From contig NZ_SMGP01000001.1 in assembly GCF_004339745.1 (NCBI RefSeq), forward strand, positions 2,170,001 through 2,234,000: a stretch of DNA of 64,000 bases, in the 5' to 3' direction. Origin of the DNA: Paraburkholderia sp. BL9I2N2. GTDB taxonomy: Bacteria; Pseudomonadota; Gammaproteobacteria; Burkholderiales; Burkholderiaceae. This document shows, one piece after another, positions 30,644-42,082 of this stretch (position 1 is its first letter; each line of letters starts with the position of its first letter). The position numbers and the translations under genes are program-made. The notes below the pieces were generated by a model. The model saw nothing but the letters and a program-made list of their open reading frames with translations, ran no database searches and was not told the DNA's origin.

Positions 30644-32581
30644 TTATTCGCCGCTCGCCTGCGCATTGCTGCTGTCGAGCGAGCCGTAGAATTTCACCTT
30701 CGAACGCGCACGCAGCGCTTCGACGTAGGCCTCTGCTTCGGACTGCGCGTCGACCTGTGCGATCTGCTGCTGCGCTGCGGCCAGACGTTGCGGATCGACC
30801 GTGTTACCGGCCACCACCGCGTTCACGCGATAGATTGCATAGCCGTCGTCGCCGAGATCCACGCCGACATAGGCGGGCAATTTTTGCGCGTCCGCCTTGT
30901 AGATTGCACTCAATGCGGCCGGCGGCACGCCTTGCGCGTCGTTGCGCGACACCTTCAACGGCGACGAGAAGCCCGTGGTCGCCTTCGACTTTTCGAACTC
31001 GGCCAGTTTGGCCACGCCGTCCTTGTGAGCCGCTTCATTCGACTGAACGGCGATCACCTTCTGACGCACGGCGTCCTTGACGGCGTCGAGCGCCGGCACC
31101 GCCGCGGCCTTGTAGTCGGTCACGCGCGCCGCGATCAACGTGTTGCCGCCGACGTCGATGGCCTGCGTGTTGTTGCGTGCCGTCGTGGCGTCGCTAGCGA
31201 ACACCGCGGCGAGGAACTTCGCGTTGTTCAGCGGACTGTCAGGCGCGAGCTTCGGATCCGGCTGCGGCGTGACCGTGGCGGTCTGTAATTGCAGCTTGTA
31301 CTTGTCGGCAGCGGGCTGCAGGCTCTTCGCCTTTTCGTAGACGATCGACGTGAAGCCTTCCGAATCGTCGGTGAACGCCTTGCTGGCCAACTGCGTCTTC
31401 AGGTCTTTCGAAATCTGATCCTTCACTTCGTCGAACGGCTTCGTGACCGCCGGCTTCACATCCGTCACCTTGACGATGTGATAGCCGAAGTCGGTTTGCA
31501 CGATGCCGCTGACTTCGTCTTTCTTCAGCGCGAACACGGCGTCGTCGAACGCCTGGCCGCCCGCGATCATGCCGCGGCCGAAGTAACCCAGATCGCCGCC
31601 CTTCGACGCCGAACCCGGATCCTGCGAATTCTGCTGCGCGATCTGCGCGAACTGGTCCGGATGCGCCTTGATCTGCGCGAGCAACTCTTCGGCCTTCTGC
31701 TTGGCCTTGGCCTTGTCAGCCGCGCTCGCGTCTTTCGGGGCCGCGATCAGGATGTGGCTTGCACGCACCTGGCCGTCGGTGCGGTAGTGCGCGATGTTGT
31801 CGTCGTAGTACTTCTTCAGATCGGCATCGCTTGGCTGCGCGGAAGCGGCGAGCGTGGCCGGCGACATCACGAGATACTGGATCGTGGCCGTCGCGGGCGT
31901 AGCGAATTCGTTGCGATGCGCGTCGTAATACGCTTGCAGCTGCGCGTCGGTGGGCTGCACCTTCGCGGCGTAGTCGCGCGGATGAAACGCAATGCCCTGC
32001 ACTTCGCGCTGTTGTTCCGCGAGCTCGGTCAGATGCTGAGCCAGCGTTTTCGATGTGAACGCGCTGCCCTGAATGCTGGCCGGCAACTGCTGCGTGGCAA
32101 TGCTGTAGCGCACGCGTTCGTCGTACTGGTCGGGCGTCATGCCCTGCATGGCGAGCAACTGCTTGTAGCGTTCGACGTCGACCGTGCCGTCAGGATTCTT
32201 CAGCGACGAGATCACCGGATCGTTCATCAACACACGGCGCACGGCGTCGTCAGACGCGGTCAGATGCAGGCGCTGTGTTTCATCGGCCAGCACGCGTTGC
32301 TCGATCAAACCATCGAGCATCTGAGCGCGGCGTTCCGGCGTGTCGAACGACTTCATGTCGAACTGCGCGCCGAGCATCTGACGGGCGCGGTCGAGTTGCT
32401 GACGCATCGCGTCGTCGTATTCAGCGCGCGTGATCTTGTGACCGTTGACGCTCGCGACGTTTGCACTTTCGTCAAAGAAGCCGCGGAAGCCCTGAATACC
32501 CACAAAACCCAACCCCGGCACAATGACGAGGATGAGCATGAACATCATCAGGCGTTTGTGATTGCGGAAAAAATCGAGCAT
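30644..32581 (-). CDS. ppiD: periplasmic folding chaperone PpiD
   Basis: The 645-residue protein has one N-terminal membrane anchor (RLMMFMLILVIVPGLGFV), a SurA-like chaperone domain, a parvulin domain with ASHILIAAP ... LGYFGRGMIAGGQAFDDAVF ... FGYHIVKVTD at about residues 270-370, and a long C-terminal region. PpiD helps secreted and outer-membrane proteins leave the Sec machinery and fold. It is the last gene of the clp-lon block, separated from hupB by two tRNA genes. Length is close to the usual 620-650 residues. The GAxGFVG-type segment after the anchor is normal for the family. Confidence 0.93.
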   Translation of the reverse strand: MLDFFRNHKRLMMFMLILVIVPGLGFVGIQGFRGFFDESANVASVNGHKITRAEYDDAMRQQLDRARQMLGAQFDMKSFDTPERRAQMLDGLIEQRVLADETQRLHLTASDDAVRRVLMNDPVISSLKNPDGTVDVERYKQLLAMQGMTPDQYDERVRYSIATQQLPASIQGSAFTSKTLAQHLTELAEQQREVQGIAFHPRDYAAKVQPTDAQLQAYYDAHRNEFATPATATIQYLVMSPATLAASAQPSDADLKKYYDDNIAHYRTDGQVRASHILIAAPKDASAADKAKAKQKAEELLAQIKAHPDQFAQIAQQNSQDPGSASKGGDLGYFGRGMIAGGQAFDDAVFALKKDEVSGIVQTDFGYHIVKVTDVKPAVTKPFDEVKDQISKDLKTQLASKAFTDDSEGFTSIVYEKAKSLQPAADKYKLQLQTATVTPQPDPKLAPDSPLNNAKFLAAVFASDATTARNNTQAIDVGGNTLIAARVTDYKAAAVPALDAVKDAVRQKVIAVQSNEAAHKDGVAKLAEFEKSKATTGFSSPLKVSRNDAQGVPPAALSAIYKADAQKLPAYVGVDLGDDGYAIYRVNAVVAGNTVDPQRLAAAQQQIAQVDAQSEAEAYVEALRARSKVKFYGSLDSSNAQASGE

Positions 32582-32667
32582 GCGTGAGGAGTGCCAAAAA
32601 CAGAACGCCCGATCTTACAACAGCGGGCAATAAAAAAGGCGAACCGGAGTTCGCCTTTCGAGGATAC

Positions 32668-32744
32668 TGGCGGAGTGGACGGGACTCGAACCCGCGACCC
32701 CCGGCGTGACAGGCCGGTATTCTAACCGACTGAACTACCACTCC
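32668..32744 (-). tRNA. tRNA-Asp (GTC)
   Basis: Read on the minus strand this is a complete 77-nt tRNA: GGAGTGG acceptor, D-loop AGTCGGTTAGA, anticodon GTC within CCTGTCACG, T-loop GGTTCGAGTCC, and an encoded CCA end. It sits just after ppiD's start, followed on the same strand. Confidence 0.97.
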
Positions 32745-32793
32745 TTATGCAGCACAACTGCGCTGCGCTGAAACACTTAAACGAATCTGAAAC

Positions 32794-32869
32794 TGGTGGG
32801 TGCTGAGAGGCTCGAACTCCCGACCTACGCCTTGTAAGGGCGCCGCTCTACCAACTGAGCTAAGCACCC
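32794..32869 (-). tRNA. tRNA-Val (TAC)
   Basis: A complete 76-nt tRNA on the minus strand: GGGTGCT acceptor, D-arm AGCTCAGTTGGTAGAGC, anticodon TAC in CCTTACAAGG, T-loop GGTTCGAG-like (AGTTCGAGC), and encoded CCA. It lies between hupB and tRNA-Asp, all on one strand, so the two tRNAs may share a transcript. Confidence 0.97.
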
Positions 32870-32942
32870 GTTTCACGATTCAGTGCTTCTTCTGTCTGCC
32901 GCCCGATTCTCGTTAACCGACGTTCCTCAAGCAGCGAGCCCA

Positions 32943-33215
32943 TTAGTTTAGCGCATCCTTCAGAGCTTTGCCAGGCCTAAATTTAGGAACCTTGGCCGCC
33001 TTGATTTTGATGGCAGCGCCGGTGCGCGGATTGCGCCCGGTGCGCGCGGTACGCTTGCCAACCGCGAAGGTGCCAAAACCGACCAGCGTCACCGAACCAC
33101 CTTTCTTCAACGTACCTTTGACACCATCGATCACAGCGTCGAGTGCACGGCCTGCCGCTGCCTTCGAAATGTCGGCTTGCTGTGCAACGTGATCGATCAA
33201 TTCCGTCTTGTTCAT
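32943..33215 (-). CDS. hupB: HU family DNA-binding protein
   Basis: The 90-residue protein is a canonical HU subunit, with the DNA-embracing arm signature [25 protein letters not shown] in its second half. It bends DNA, organises the nucleoid and influences transcription. It follows lon on the same strand and precedes the tRNAs, as in many Burkholderiaceae. The start ATG ([18 protein letters not shown]) is the family standard and is preceded by CGGGGGTTGGAA. A short GGCGCT-ctgtt-AGCGCC hairpin lies at 33251-33267 in its leader. Confidence 0.95.
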   Translation of the reverse strand: MNKTELIDHVAQQADISKAAAGRALDAVIDGVKGTLKKGGSVTLVGFGTFAVGKRTARTGRNPRTGAAIKIKAAKVPKFRPGKALKDALN

Positions 33216-33494
33216 TCCAACCCCCGAGAATGTTTATGGCAATCGTGACGGCGCTCTGTTAGCGCCTGGCATCACGCGGCCGGCGGGCAACGCCGGGCGC
33301 AATCATTAGAATTGGCCGAAACCCCTGTGTCAAGCGGGGTTGAGCCTGATTTGGGTGGTTTTCGAGGGGGCTTCCTATAACAAGATGTTGCCGCAAATCG
33401 ATGCACATACAACCAGTTGGCAAGCGCACCGCAGCTTTGCTCAATAGGTGGGAAAACGCGCCTCGCGCGACGCCTGACGCAAGTCGCGCGGCCA

Positions 33495-33530
33495 TAAAAA
33501 AACCCGCGGTCGTGACCGCGGGTTTTCTTC
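33495..33530 (-). terminator. terminator of lon
   Basis: A stem of about 11 bp (AACCCGCGGTC / GACCGCGGGTT) with a 2-nt loop, flanked by A7 and TTTT runs, lies 28 bp after the lon stop. Direct T-run on the minus strand makes it a good terminator; it works in both directions. Confidence 0.88.
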
Positions 33531-33557
33531 AAGCAAACAGCTTCGTTACTGACTGTC

Positions 33558-35981
<2,424 letters not shown>

Positions 35982-36062
35982 TTCATTTCCCCATGAGTGG
36001 AATCAGTTCGTTCGATAGGTGAGGCCAGCAGAAAAGATTGCAAGCCTCCGCGTGTGGGAAAA

Positions 36063-36092
36063 GTTCAGTGACTCCGAAGGTTCAGTGACTCC
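36063..36092. repeat. direct repeat (13 bp, 17-bp period) in the lon upstream region
   Basis: GTTCAGTGACTCC occurs at 36063-36075 and 36080-36092, in the 202-bp region between lon and clpX. The spacing of 17 bp start to start is close to the distance between promoter elements, but no role is known. Confidence 0.7.
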
Positions 36093-36128
36093 ATAGTGAA
36101 AACAACCAGCCTGACCACACGATAAACG

Positions 36129-36165
36129 AAAAAAGCCGTTCACGTTGCCATGAACGGCTTTTTTT
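36129..36165 (-). terminator. terminator of clpX
   Basis: AGCCGTTCA at 36134-36142 pairs with TGAACGGCT at 36151-36159 over an 8-nt loop and is flanked by A- and T-runs on both sides. It lies 19 bp past the clpX stop and separates clpX from lon. Confidence 0.9.
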
Positions 36166-36183
36166 GCAGAACCCGAAAGCCGA

Positions 36184-37455
36184 TCAGTTCGAACCCGCCA
36201 CTTTGGGCGCGTCTTCGTAGATCAGTAGCGGTTTGCCGTCGCCGTCAATCACGTTGTCGTCGATGATGACCTTGCTAACGCCTTTCATTTGCGGCAGGTC
36301 GTACATCACATCAAGCAACGCCTGTTCCAGGATGGAGCGCAGACCACGCGCACCCGTCTTGCGACGAATTGCCTTACGCGCGACAGCTTGCAACGCGGCC
36401 GGGCGAATTTCGAGCTCGACGCGTTCCATGTTGAACAGCTTGTGGTACTGCTTCACCAGTGCATTCTTCGGTTCGACGAGAATTTTCATCAACGCCGCTT
36501 CGTCGAGCTTGCCGAGCGTGGCGACCACCGGCAGACGGCCGATCAGTTCCGGAATGAGGCCGAATTTGATCAGATCTTCCGGTTCCACTTCGCGCAGCAC
36601 TTCGCCGGCGTCGCGATCCTGCTTGCTCTTCACGCTCGCGCCGAAGCCAATACCGGTCTTCTCGGTACGATCGACGATGACCTTTTCGAGGCCGTCAAAC
36701 GCGCCACCGCAAATGAACAGAATGTTGGTGGTGTCGACCTGGATGAAGTCCTGATTCGGGTGCTTACGGCCGCCTTGCGGCGGCACCGACGCCATCGTAC
36801 CCTCGACCAGCTTCAGCAAGGCCTGTTGCACGCCTTCGCCCGACACATCGCGGGTGATCGACGGGTTGTCGGACTTGCGGCTGATCTTGTCGATTTCGTC
36901 GATGTAGACAATGCCGCGCTGGGCTTTGTCGACTTCGTAATTGCAGTTTTGCAGCAGCTTCTGAATGATGTTCTCGACGTCTTCACCGACATAGCCGGCT
37001 TCCGTCAGCGTGGTTGCATCGGCAATCACGAACGGCACGTTCAGAAGGCGTGCGAGCGTCTGCGCGAGCAGCGTCTTGCCGGAACCGGTCGGGCCGATCA
37101 GCAGGATGTTGCTCTTGGACAGCTCGATCTCATCCTTCTTGTCGAGATGCTTGAGACGCTTGTAGTGGTTGTACACCGCGACCGCGAGAATTTTCTTCGC
37201 GCGTTCCTGACCGATCACATACTGGTCGAGGATTTCACGGATTTCCTGTGGACTCGGCAGGTCGGACTTCGACAAGCCCGCCTCGATGCCCGCACCTGCA
37301 GCCTCATCACGGATGATTTCGTTGCACAGGTCGATACATTCATCACAGATGAACACCGACGGGCCGGCAATCAGTTTTTTGACCTCATGCTGGCTCTTGC
37401 CGCAAAACGAGCAATACAACAGCTTTTCGCTGTTAGAACCTTTCTTGTCCGCCAT
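36184..37455 (-). CDS. clpX: ATP-dependent Clp protease ATP-binding subunit ClpX
   Basis: The 423-residue AAA+ unfoldase has the N-terminal four-cysteine zinc domain ([20 protein letters not shown] ... [10 protein letters not shown]), Walker [16 protein letters not shown], Walker [12 protein letters not shown], and the pore and ClpP-docking segments typical for the family, including IGF (GIGFGASV). It recognises tagged proteins, unfolds them and feeds them to ClpP. It lies downstream of clpP on the same strand, 183 bp away, and ends at its own terminator. Length is normal. Confidence 0.97.
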   Translation of the reverse strand: MADKKGSNSEKLLYCSFCGKSQHEVKKLIAGPSVFICDECIDLCNEIIRDEAAGAGIEAGLSKSDLPSPQEIREILDQYVIGQERAKKILAVAVYNHYKRLKHLDKKDEIELSKSNILLIGPTGSGKTLLAQTLARLLNVPFVIADATTLTEAGYVGEDVENIIQKLLQNCNYEVDKAQRGIVYIDEIDKISRKSDNPSITRDVSGEGVQQALLKLVEGTMASVPPQGGRKHPNQDFIQVDTTNILFICGGAFDGLEKVIVDRTEKTGIGFGASVKSKQDRDAGEVLREVEPEDLIKFGLIPELIGRLPVVATLGKLDEAALMKILVEPKNALVKQYHKLFNMERVELEIRPAALQAVARKAIRRKTGARGLRSILEQALLDVMYDLPQMKGVSKVIIDDNVIDGDGKPLLIYEDAPKVAGSN

Positions 37456-37638
37456 AGATGTGTGAGCCTCCGGACACTCGATTACATGATACGCCGTTTG
37501 CCCTGGCCTCGCAGTTTGGGCGGGGCCGGGCTTGAGCCAAGGTGACGGCGTTTGCCGCAGGCACTCGGACGAAATTTGATTATTTCACAACCGATCCGGC
37601 GACGTTTTTGCCCCAATTCGGGGCAAAAACGCACCATC

Positions 37639-38292
37639 TCAAGGACGCTTGTGCGCCACCTGGTCGACGAGGCCGTAAGCTTGCGCGTCGTCGCCGGACA
37701 TGAAGTTGTCACGGTCGGTGTCGCGTGCGATACGCTCGACCGGCTGGCCGGTGTGATGCGCGAGCAGATGATTTAGCCGTTCCTTCAAATACAGGATTTC
37801 GCGCGCCTGAATTTCGATGTCCGACGCCTGACCACGCGCGCCGCCGAGCGGCTGGTGAATCATCACGCGCGAATTCGGCAGAGCAAAACGCTTGCCTTTC
37901 GCGCCGGCCGCCAGCAGGAATGCGCCCATGCTGGCTGCAAGACCCATGCACAGCGTGGAGACGTCCGGCTTGATGAACTGCATCGTGTCATAAATCGCCA
38001 TGCCGGCGGAAACCGAGCCGCCCGGGCTGTTGATGTAGAAACTGATGTCCTTGTCCGGATTCTCGCTTTCGAGGAACAGCATCTGCGCGACGACGAGATT
38101 GGCCGTCTGGTCGTTCACTTCACCGACCAGGAACACAATGCGTTCCTTGAGCAGACGGGAGTAGATGTCATACGAGCGCTCGCCCCGGCCGCTCGTTTCC
38201 ACGACGATCGGCACCAGTCCGAGCGCCTGCGCTTCGAGATCCCGCGACGACTGGGAGGTCAACGTGTCCAGCATTTGAGCGCGAAAGGTCAT
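37639..38292 (-). CDS. clpP: ATP-dependent Clp protease proteolytic subunit ClpP
   Basis: The 217-residue serine protease has the nucleophile in [14 protein letters not shown], the His in [14 protein letters not shown] and Asp in the DTDRDNFMS segment. It forms the tetradecameric chamber used by ClpX and ClpA. I chose the ATG at 38292 ([14 protein letters not shown]), after a GCGAAAGG-like region on the other strand; the open frame to 38430 adds cysteine-rich residues with no family likeness, and a later ATG at 38274 would also work. It sits between tig and clpX, the standard order. Confidence 0.96.
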   Translation of the reverse strand: MTFRAQMLDTLTSQSSRDLEAQALGLVPIVVETSGRGERSYDIYSRLLKERIVFLVGEVNDQTANLVVAQMLFLESENPDKDISFYINSPGGSVSAGMAIYDTMQFIKPDVSTLCMGLAASMGAFLLAAGAKGKRFALPNSRVMIHQPLGGARGQASDIEIQAREILYLKERLNHLLAHHTGQPVERIARDTDRDNFMSGDDAQAYGLVDQVAHKRP

Positions 38293-38426
38293 GCAGTGGA
38301 TCCTTGTCTGAAATATTCTAACTATTAGATGCTGGACAGGTGTGGTCGACAACCCCGTATTCAAGTGCGCGATCAGTGCATGTGCGCCGCGCAACACGAA
38401 GCAAAAACGCAATACACATTCACAGC

Positions 38427-38474
38427 ACAAAAAAACGGCGTGCGGGCCGTCGCTCCGACAGCCGGCACGCCGTT
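38427..38474 (-). terminator. terminator of tig
   Basis: AACGGCGTGC pairs with GCACGCCGTT (ends at 38474) over an approximately 20-nt inner region, and the minus strand continues into a T-run (38428-38435). It lies 10 bp after the tig stop and suggests that tig and clpP are separate transcripts. Confidence 0.75.
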
Positions 38475-38484
38475 GCAGCGACGC

Positions 38485-39831
38485 TTACGCTTGCGCCGTT
38501 GCGCTTGCCAGTTCTTCGAAGCTCACTTCCTTGTCCGTCACCTTGGCCTTGCTGAGGACGAAATCGACGACGTTGGCTTCAACGACGTACGCTTCCATTT
38601 CGGCAAGACGTTGCTGGTTGGAATAATACCAGCGGACGACTTCCTTCGGGTCTTCGTAGCTTTTCGCGAACTCGTCCACTTCGGCGCGAATCTGCTCCGG
38701 CTTGGCTTGCAGTTCGTTGGCCTTGACCAGCTCGGCCAGCACGAGGCCCAGCTTGACGCGGCGCTCAGCCTGTTCCTTGAACATGGCAGCCGGAATCGGC
38801 GCATCTTTGGCGTTCGGCACGCCGCGTTGCTCCAGATCCTGACGCGCCATCGCGACGAGGCGTTCCTGATCCTGTTCGATCAGTGCATTCGGCACGTCCA
38901 GTTCGGAAATCTTCAGCAGCGCGTCCATCACCTGGTTCTTGACGATGGCTTGCGTGCGGCGCTTCGCTTCGCGCTCGAGATTGTCTTTGATCTCGGCGCG
39001 CATCTTGGTCAGGTCACCGTCTTCGATGCCGAGCGACTTCGCGAATTCAGCGTCGATTTCCGGCAGATGCGGCCACTCGATCTTCTTCATCGCGATCGTG
39101 AATTGCGCGGTCTTGCCGGCAACGTCCTTGCCGTGATAGTCCTCAGGGAACGCCAGATCGAATTCCTTCGACTCGCCGACCTTCAGGCCCGTGGCTGCCT
39201 TTTCGAATTCCGGCAGCATGCGGCCTTCGCCCAGCACGAACGCGAAGTCGTCTGCGCTGCCGCCCTGGAACACTTCACCTTCGATCTTGCCGACGAAGTC
39301 GACCGTCACGCGATCGCCTTCTTTCGCTGCCGTGTCGCCGCCGCCATCACCGTGCTCGCCGGCTTCGCCGCGAGCGTGGAAGTGCACGCGCTGCTTGCGC
39401 AGGATGTCCAGCGTGCGGTCGATTTCCGCCTCGCTGATGCTGGTCGTGGTGCGCTCGATTTCAGCCGTGGCGACGTCGCCCAGCTTCACTTCCGGATACA
39501 CCTCGAACGTCGCGTCGAACGCGTAGTCGCCTTCAGTGGCCTCGGCCTTCGGCGCGAAGCTCGGCTGACCGGCGACGCGCAGGTTTTCGGCGCGGCTGAT
39601 GTCGAAAAATTCCTTGCCGACCTTGTCGCTCAGCACTTCGGCTTCCACCTGGCCCGAATACTGTTGCGTCACCATCTTGAGCGGCACCTTGCCCGGGCGG
39701 AAACCCGGCATGCGCACGTTCTTCGCGAGTTGACGGATACGCGAGTCCACTTCCTTCTGCACGGCGTCCTTCGGCAGGGAAATCGTTACGCGGCGTTCGA
39801 GCTTGCCGAGGTTTTCAACAACGTTAGCCAT
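38485..39831 (-). CDS. tig: trigger factor
   Basis: The 448-residue ribosome-bound chaperone has the N-terminal ribosome-docking motif in [14 protein letters not shown] (family GFRxGKVP), a central FKBP-type isomerase domain ([20 protein letters not shown] ... [12 protein letters not shown]) at about residues 165-250, and a helical C-terminal domain. It binds nascent chains on the ribosome and speeds proline isomerisation. It is the first gene of the tig-clpP-clpX-lon block, and its promoter should lie in the 39832-40397 stretch. Its length is typical for the family. Confidence 0.97.
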   Translation of the reverse strand: MANVVENLGKLERRVTISLPKDAVQKEVDSRIRQLAKNVRMPGFRPGKVPLKMVTQQYSGQVEAEVLSDKVGKEFFDISRAENLRVAGQPSFAPKAEATEGDYAFDATFEVYPEVKLGDVATAEIERTTTSISEAEIDRTLDILRKQRVHFHARGEAGEHGDGGGDTAAKEGDRVTVDFVGKIEGEVFQGGSADDFAFVLGEGRMLPEFEKAATGLKVGESKEFDLAFPEDYHGKDVAGKTAQFTIAMKKIEWPHLPEIDAEFAKSLGIEDGDLTKMRAEIKDNLEREAKRRTQAIVKNQVMDALLKISELDVPNALIEQDQERLVAMARQDLEQRGVPNAKDAPIPAAMFKEQAERRVKLGLVLAELVKANELQAKPEQIRAEVDEFAKSYEDPKEVVRWYYSNQQRLAEMEAYVVEANVVDFVLSKAKVTDKEVSFEELASATAQA

Positions 39832-40397
39832 GGCTTCAATCGTCCTAAAATTATTCGAGCGAATCAGTTATCTTCTCCGTGCCGCTTGTCGATGTCGCGC
39901 GATCTCGCGTTTTTGGTCGCGTGTTGATCGCTTCGCACCGATTGCGCGCCTGCGCCGCGGGCTTGCAGGCCGTCGGCAGCACGGTTGGGTCCAAAGAGCC
40001 GAATATTTTAGCAAACTATTTGCGCGCCTAGCCGGGATTCGATGCATGGGCGCGTTTTTATCGCGTTTTTGCTCGGATTCCGGCCGCTTTCCGCGCTGTT
40101 TCAGGCCCGTTTGCGCACTGTTCCAGTGCGGCAGGAGTGCCGCGCCACTACTACGCCGCGCCTGTCCGCACGAATTTTTCCCGACAGCTTCGCTTCCATC
40201 ACCCGGCGCGGACGAAAGCAAGAGCAAAGCTAAAGCACGCGCCGCGCGCGCGCGCTGACGCTGTCAATGCCGGCTATGCCATTCGACATATTCAGTCGGC
40301 GCGCCCATGCTGATAAGCTAATGGACGCGCTCGGGGCTGCGCGCGCATCCCGACATTTCACCCGCCCTCGCAACGATTCCAACCATTCAGAGACACC
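39832..40397. other. divergent intergenic stretch, tig / glycerate kinase gene
   Basis: This 566-bp stretch contains the tig leader and, on the other side, the upstream region of the glycerate kinase gene. I find no ORF with family likeness. A short CGCGTTTTT-type doublet lies near 40051-40070 and a GC-only alternating tract (CGCGCGCGCGC) near 40245, either of which might be a promoter or a topological feature. Confidence 0.5.
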
Positions 40398-41543
40398 ATG
40401 CCGAATTCGCCGTCCTCGCCCGTCGTCGTCATTGCTCCCGATTCCTTCAAAGGCTCGCTCAGCGCGGAACAGGTCGCGCAAGCGATCGCAGCGGGCATCC
40501 AGCGCGCCCGTCCTGACGCGGACGTGCGCATCTGCCCGATGGCCGACGGCGGCGAAGGCACGCTCGACGCCATGCTCACGGGCGGCGGCGAACGCCGCAC
40601 CCTGAGCGTGCGCGGCGCGGCCGGTCCGGTGCGCGACGCGCTCACGGGTCTGCTCGCCAACGGCAGCGCGATCATCGAAACGGCGGAGGTCGTCGGCATT
40701 ACGGACCCGGTGGGAATGGGCGTGCCCGTCGAGGCGCGCAGCACGCGCGGCATGGGCGAAGCGATTCGCGCACTGATGGACGCCGGCGTGCGGCGCTTTT
40801 TCGTCGCGCTTGGCGGCAGCAGCACGAACGACGGTGGCGCGGGCCTTCTGGCCGGCCTCGGCCTCAAGCTGTTCGACGCCCAGGACAATGAACTCGACGC
40901 CACGCCGGAACAGCTCGCCCGTCTCGCGCGAGTGGACGTGTCGCAACTCGACGCGCGTCTCGCCGACACGCAGTTCGTCGGCATGTCGGACGTGGACAAT
41001 CCGCTTACCGGCGATCACGGCGCCACCGCGGTGTTCGGTCCGCAAAAGGGCGTGAAACCGGACCAGGTGGCCGCGATCGACGCAGCGCTGGCCCGTTTCG
41101 CCGATCTGCTCGAACCGGCGCTCGGCCGCACGGCGCGCGAACTGCCCGGCGCGGGCGCGGCCGGCGGCCTCGGCTTCGCGCTGCATATGCTTGGCGCGCA
41201 GTTCGAACCGGGCGCGGAAACCGTCGCGCGACAAATCGGGCTGGACGCCGCGCTCGAAGGCGCGGACTGGCTGATCACCGGCGAAGGCCGTTCCGATGTG
41301 CAAACGCTGCACGGCAAGGCACCCTTCATCGCCTGCCGTCACGCACAGGCTGCCGGCGTGCCGGCCACGCTCCTCTCAGGTGGCGTCGACTCCGCCGCCT
41401 TGCCGCGCCTCGCCGAATATTTCAGCGGCTGCTTCTCGCCGGCGCCTGGACCGATCACGCTCGAAGTCGCGATCCGCGACGCGGCGCGCCTGTTGGCGGA
41501 CGAAGCCGAACAGTTGACGCGCCTGAAATACGGCACGCGTTGA
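40398..41543 (+). CDS. glycerate kinase (GarK/GlxK type)
   Basis: The 381-residue protein has the type-I glycerate kinase marks: PDSFKGSLSAEQVAQAIAAGI near the N-terminus, CPMADGGEGTLDAML, and GGSSTNDGGAGLLAGLGL. It phosphorylates D-glycerate to 2-phosphoglycerate (GarK/GlxK members) in glyoxylate or glucarate catabolism. It stands next to a MarR-type regulator on the same strand; no other glycerate-pathway gene (tartronate semialdehyde reductase, glyoxylate carboligase) lies nearby. The start is the ATG at 40398 at family-normal position. The symbol is withheld because garK and glxK cannot be told apart here. Confidence 0.92.
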   Translation: MPNSPSSPVVVIAPDSFKGSLSAEQVAQAIAAGIQRARPDADVRICPMADGGEGTLDAMLTGGGERRTLSVRGAAGPVRDALTGLLANGSAIIETAEVVGITDPVGMGVPVEARSTRGMGEAIRALMDAGVRRFFVALGGSSTNDGGAGLLAGLGLKLFDAQDNELDATPEQLARLARVDVSQLDARLADTQFVGMSDVDNPLTGDHGATAVFGPQKGVKPDQVAAIDAALARFADLLEPALGRTARELPGAGAAGGLGFALHMLGAQFEPGAETVARQIGLDAALEGADWLITGEGRSDVQTLHGKAPFIACRHAQAAGVPATLLSGGVDSAALPRLAEYFSGCFSPAPGPITLEVAIRDAARLLADEAEQLTRLKYGTR

Positions 41544-41605
41544 CCGGCAAGACGGTTGCGGCAACAATCACAGCGCCGCGACCGCTCACACACTACGGGA
41601 AGACC

Positions 41606-42055
41606 ATGAAGGACGCCAAAGCCGGGCTCGAACAGTTCCTGACGTACCGTCTGCATGTCCTCAACAAACTCGCCGAACGCGGCATCAGCGAACGCTATCA
41701 GAACAAGCTCGGCGTGACCTTGCCTGAAGCGCGCGTGATTGCGTCGGTGGGATCGTTCGGGCCGTTCTCGATCATGGAACTGGCAAGGCATGCCAATCTC
41801 GACAAAAGCCAGGCAAGCCGCGCCGCCGAGGCGTTGATCAAGCAGGGACTCGTGAAGCGCGAGGCGAGCGCCGAAGACGGCCGCGTCGTGCTGGTGTCGC
41901 TCACTCCCGAGGGCCGCGCGCTGTATCGGAAGGTGATGCCGATCGCGCGCAAATGGAACGGCGATATGTTCGACTGTCTCGACGAGCAGGAGAAGCTTGC
42001 CTTCGGCGACGCGCTCGACAAGATCATCGGCACGATGACGGCGCGCGAGGAGTGA
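41606..42055 (+). CDS. MarR family transcriptional regulator
   Basis: The 149-residue protein has the winged helix of MarR: ITLPEARVIASVG-like helix, MELARHANLDKSQASRAAEALIKQGLVKREASAEDGRVVLVSLTPEGRALY with the typical wing. It probably senses a small ligand and represses itself and neighbours. I chose the ATG at 41606 with a GGGAAGA ribosome site; the upstream TTG at 41540 overlaps the glycerate kinase gene. It is 62 bp downstream of that gene, which it may control, and it converges with the DUF3999 gene. Confidence 0.88.
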   Translation: MKDAKAGLEQFLTYRLHVLNKLAERGISERYQNKLGVTLPEARVIASVGSFGPFSIMELARHANLDKSQASRAAEALIKQGLVKREASAEDGRVVLVSLTPEGRALYRKVMPIARKWNGDMFDCLDEQEKLAFGDALDKIIGTMTAREE

Positions 42056-42082
42056 CCTGCGCGCCGCATGCGGGCGCTGAAT

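Noticed and set aside
32668..32869. Considered the tRNA pair as an integration site for a mobile element
   Set aside because: Both tRNAs are complete and flanked by the conserved hupB and ppiD genes; no integrase or duplicated tRNA end is present.
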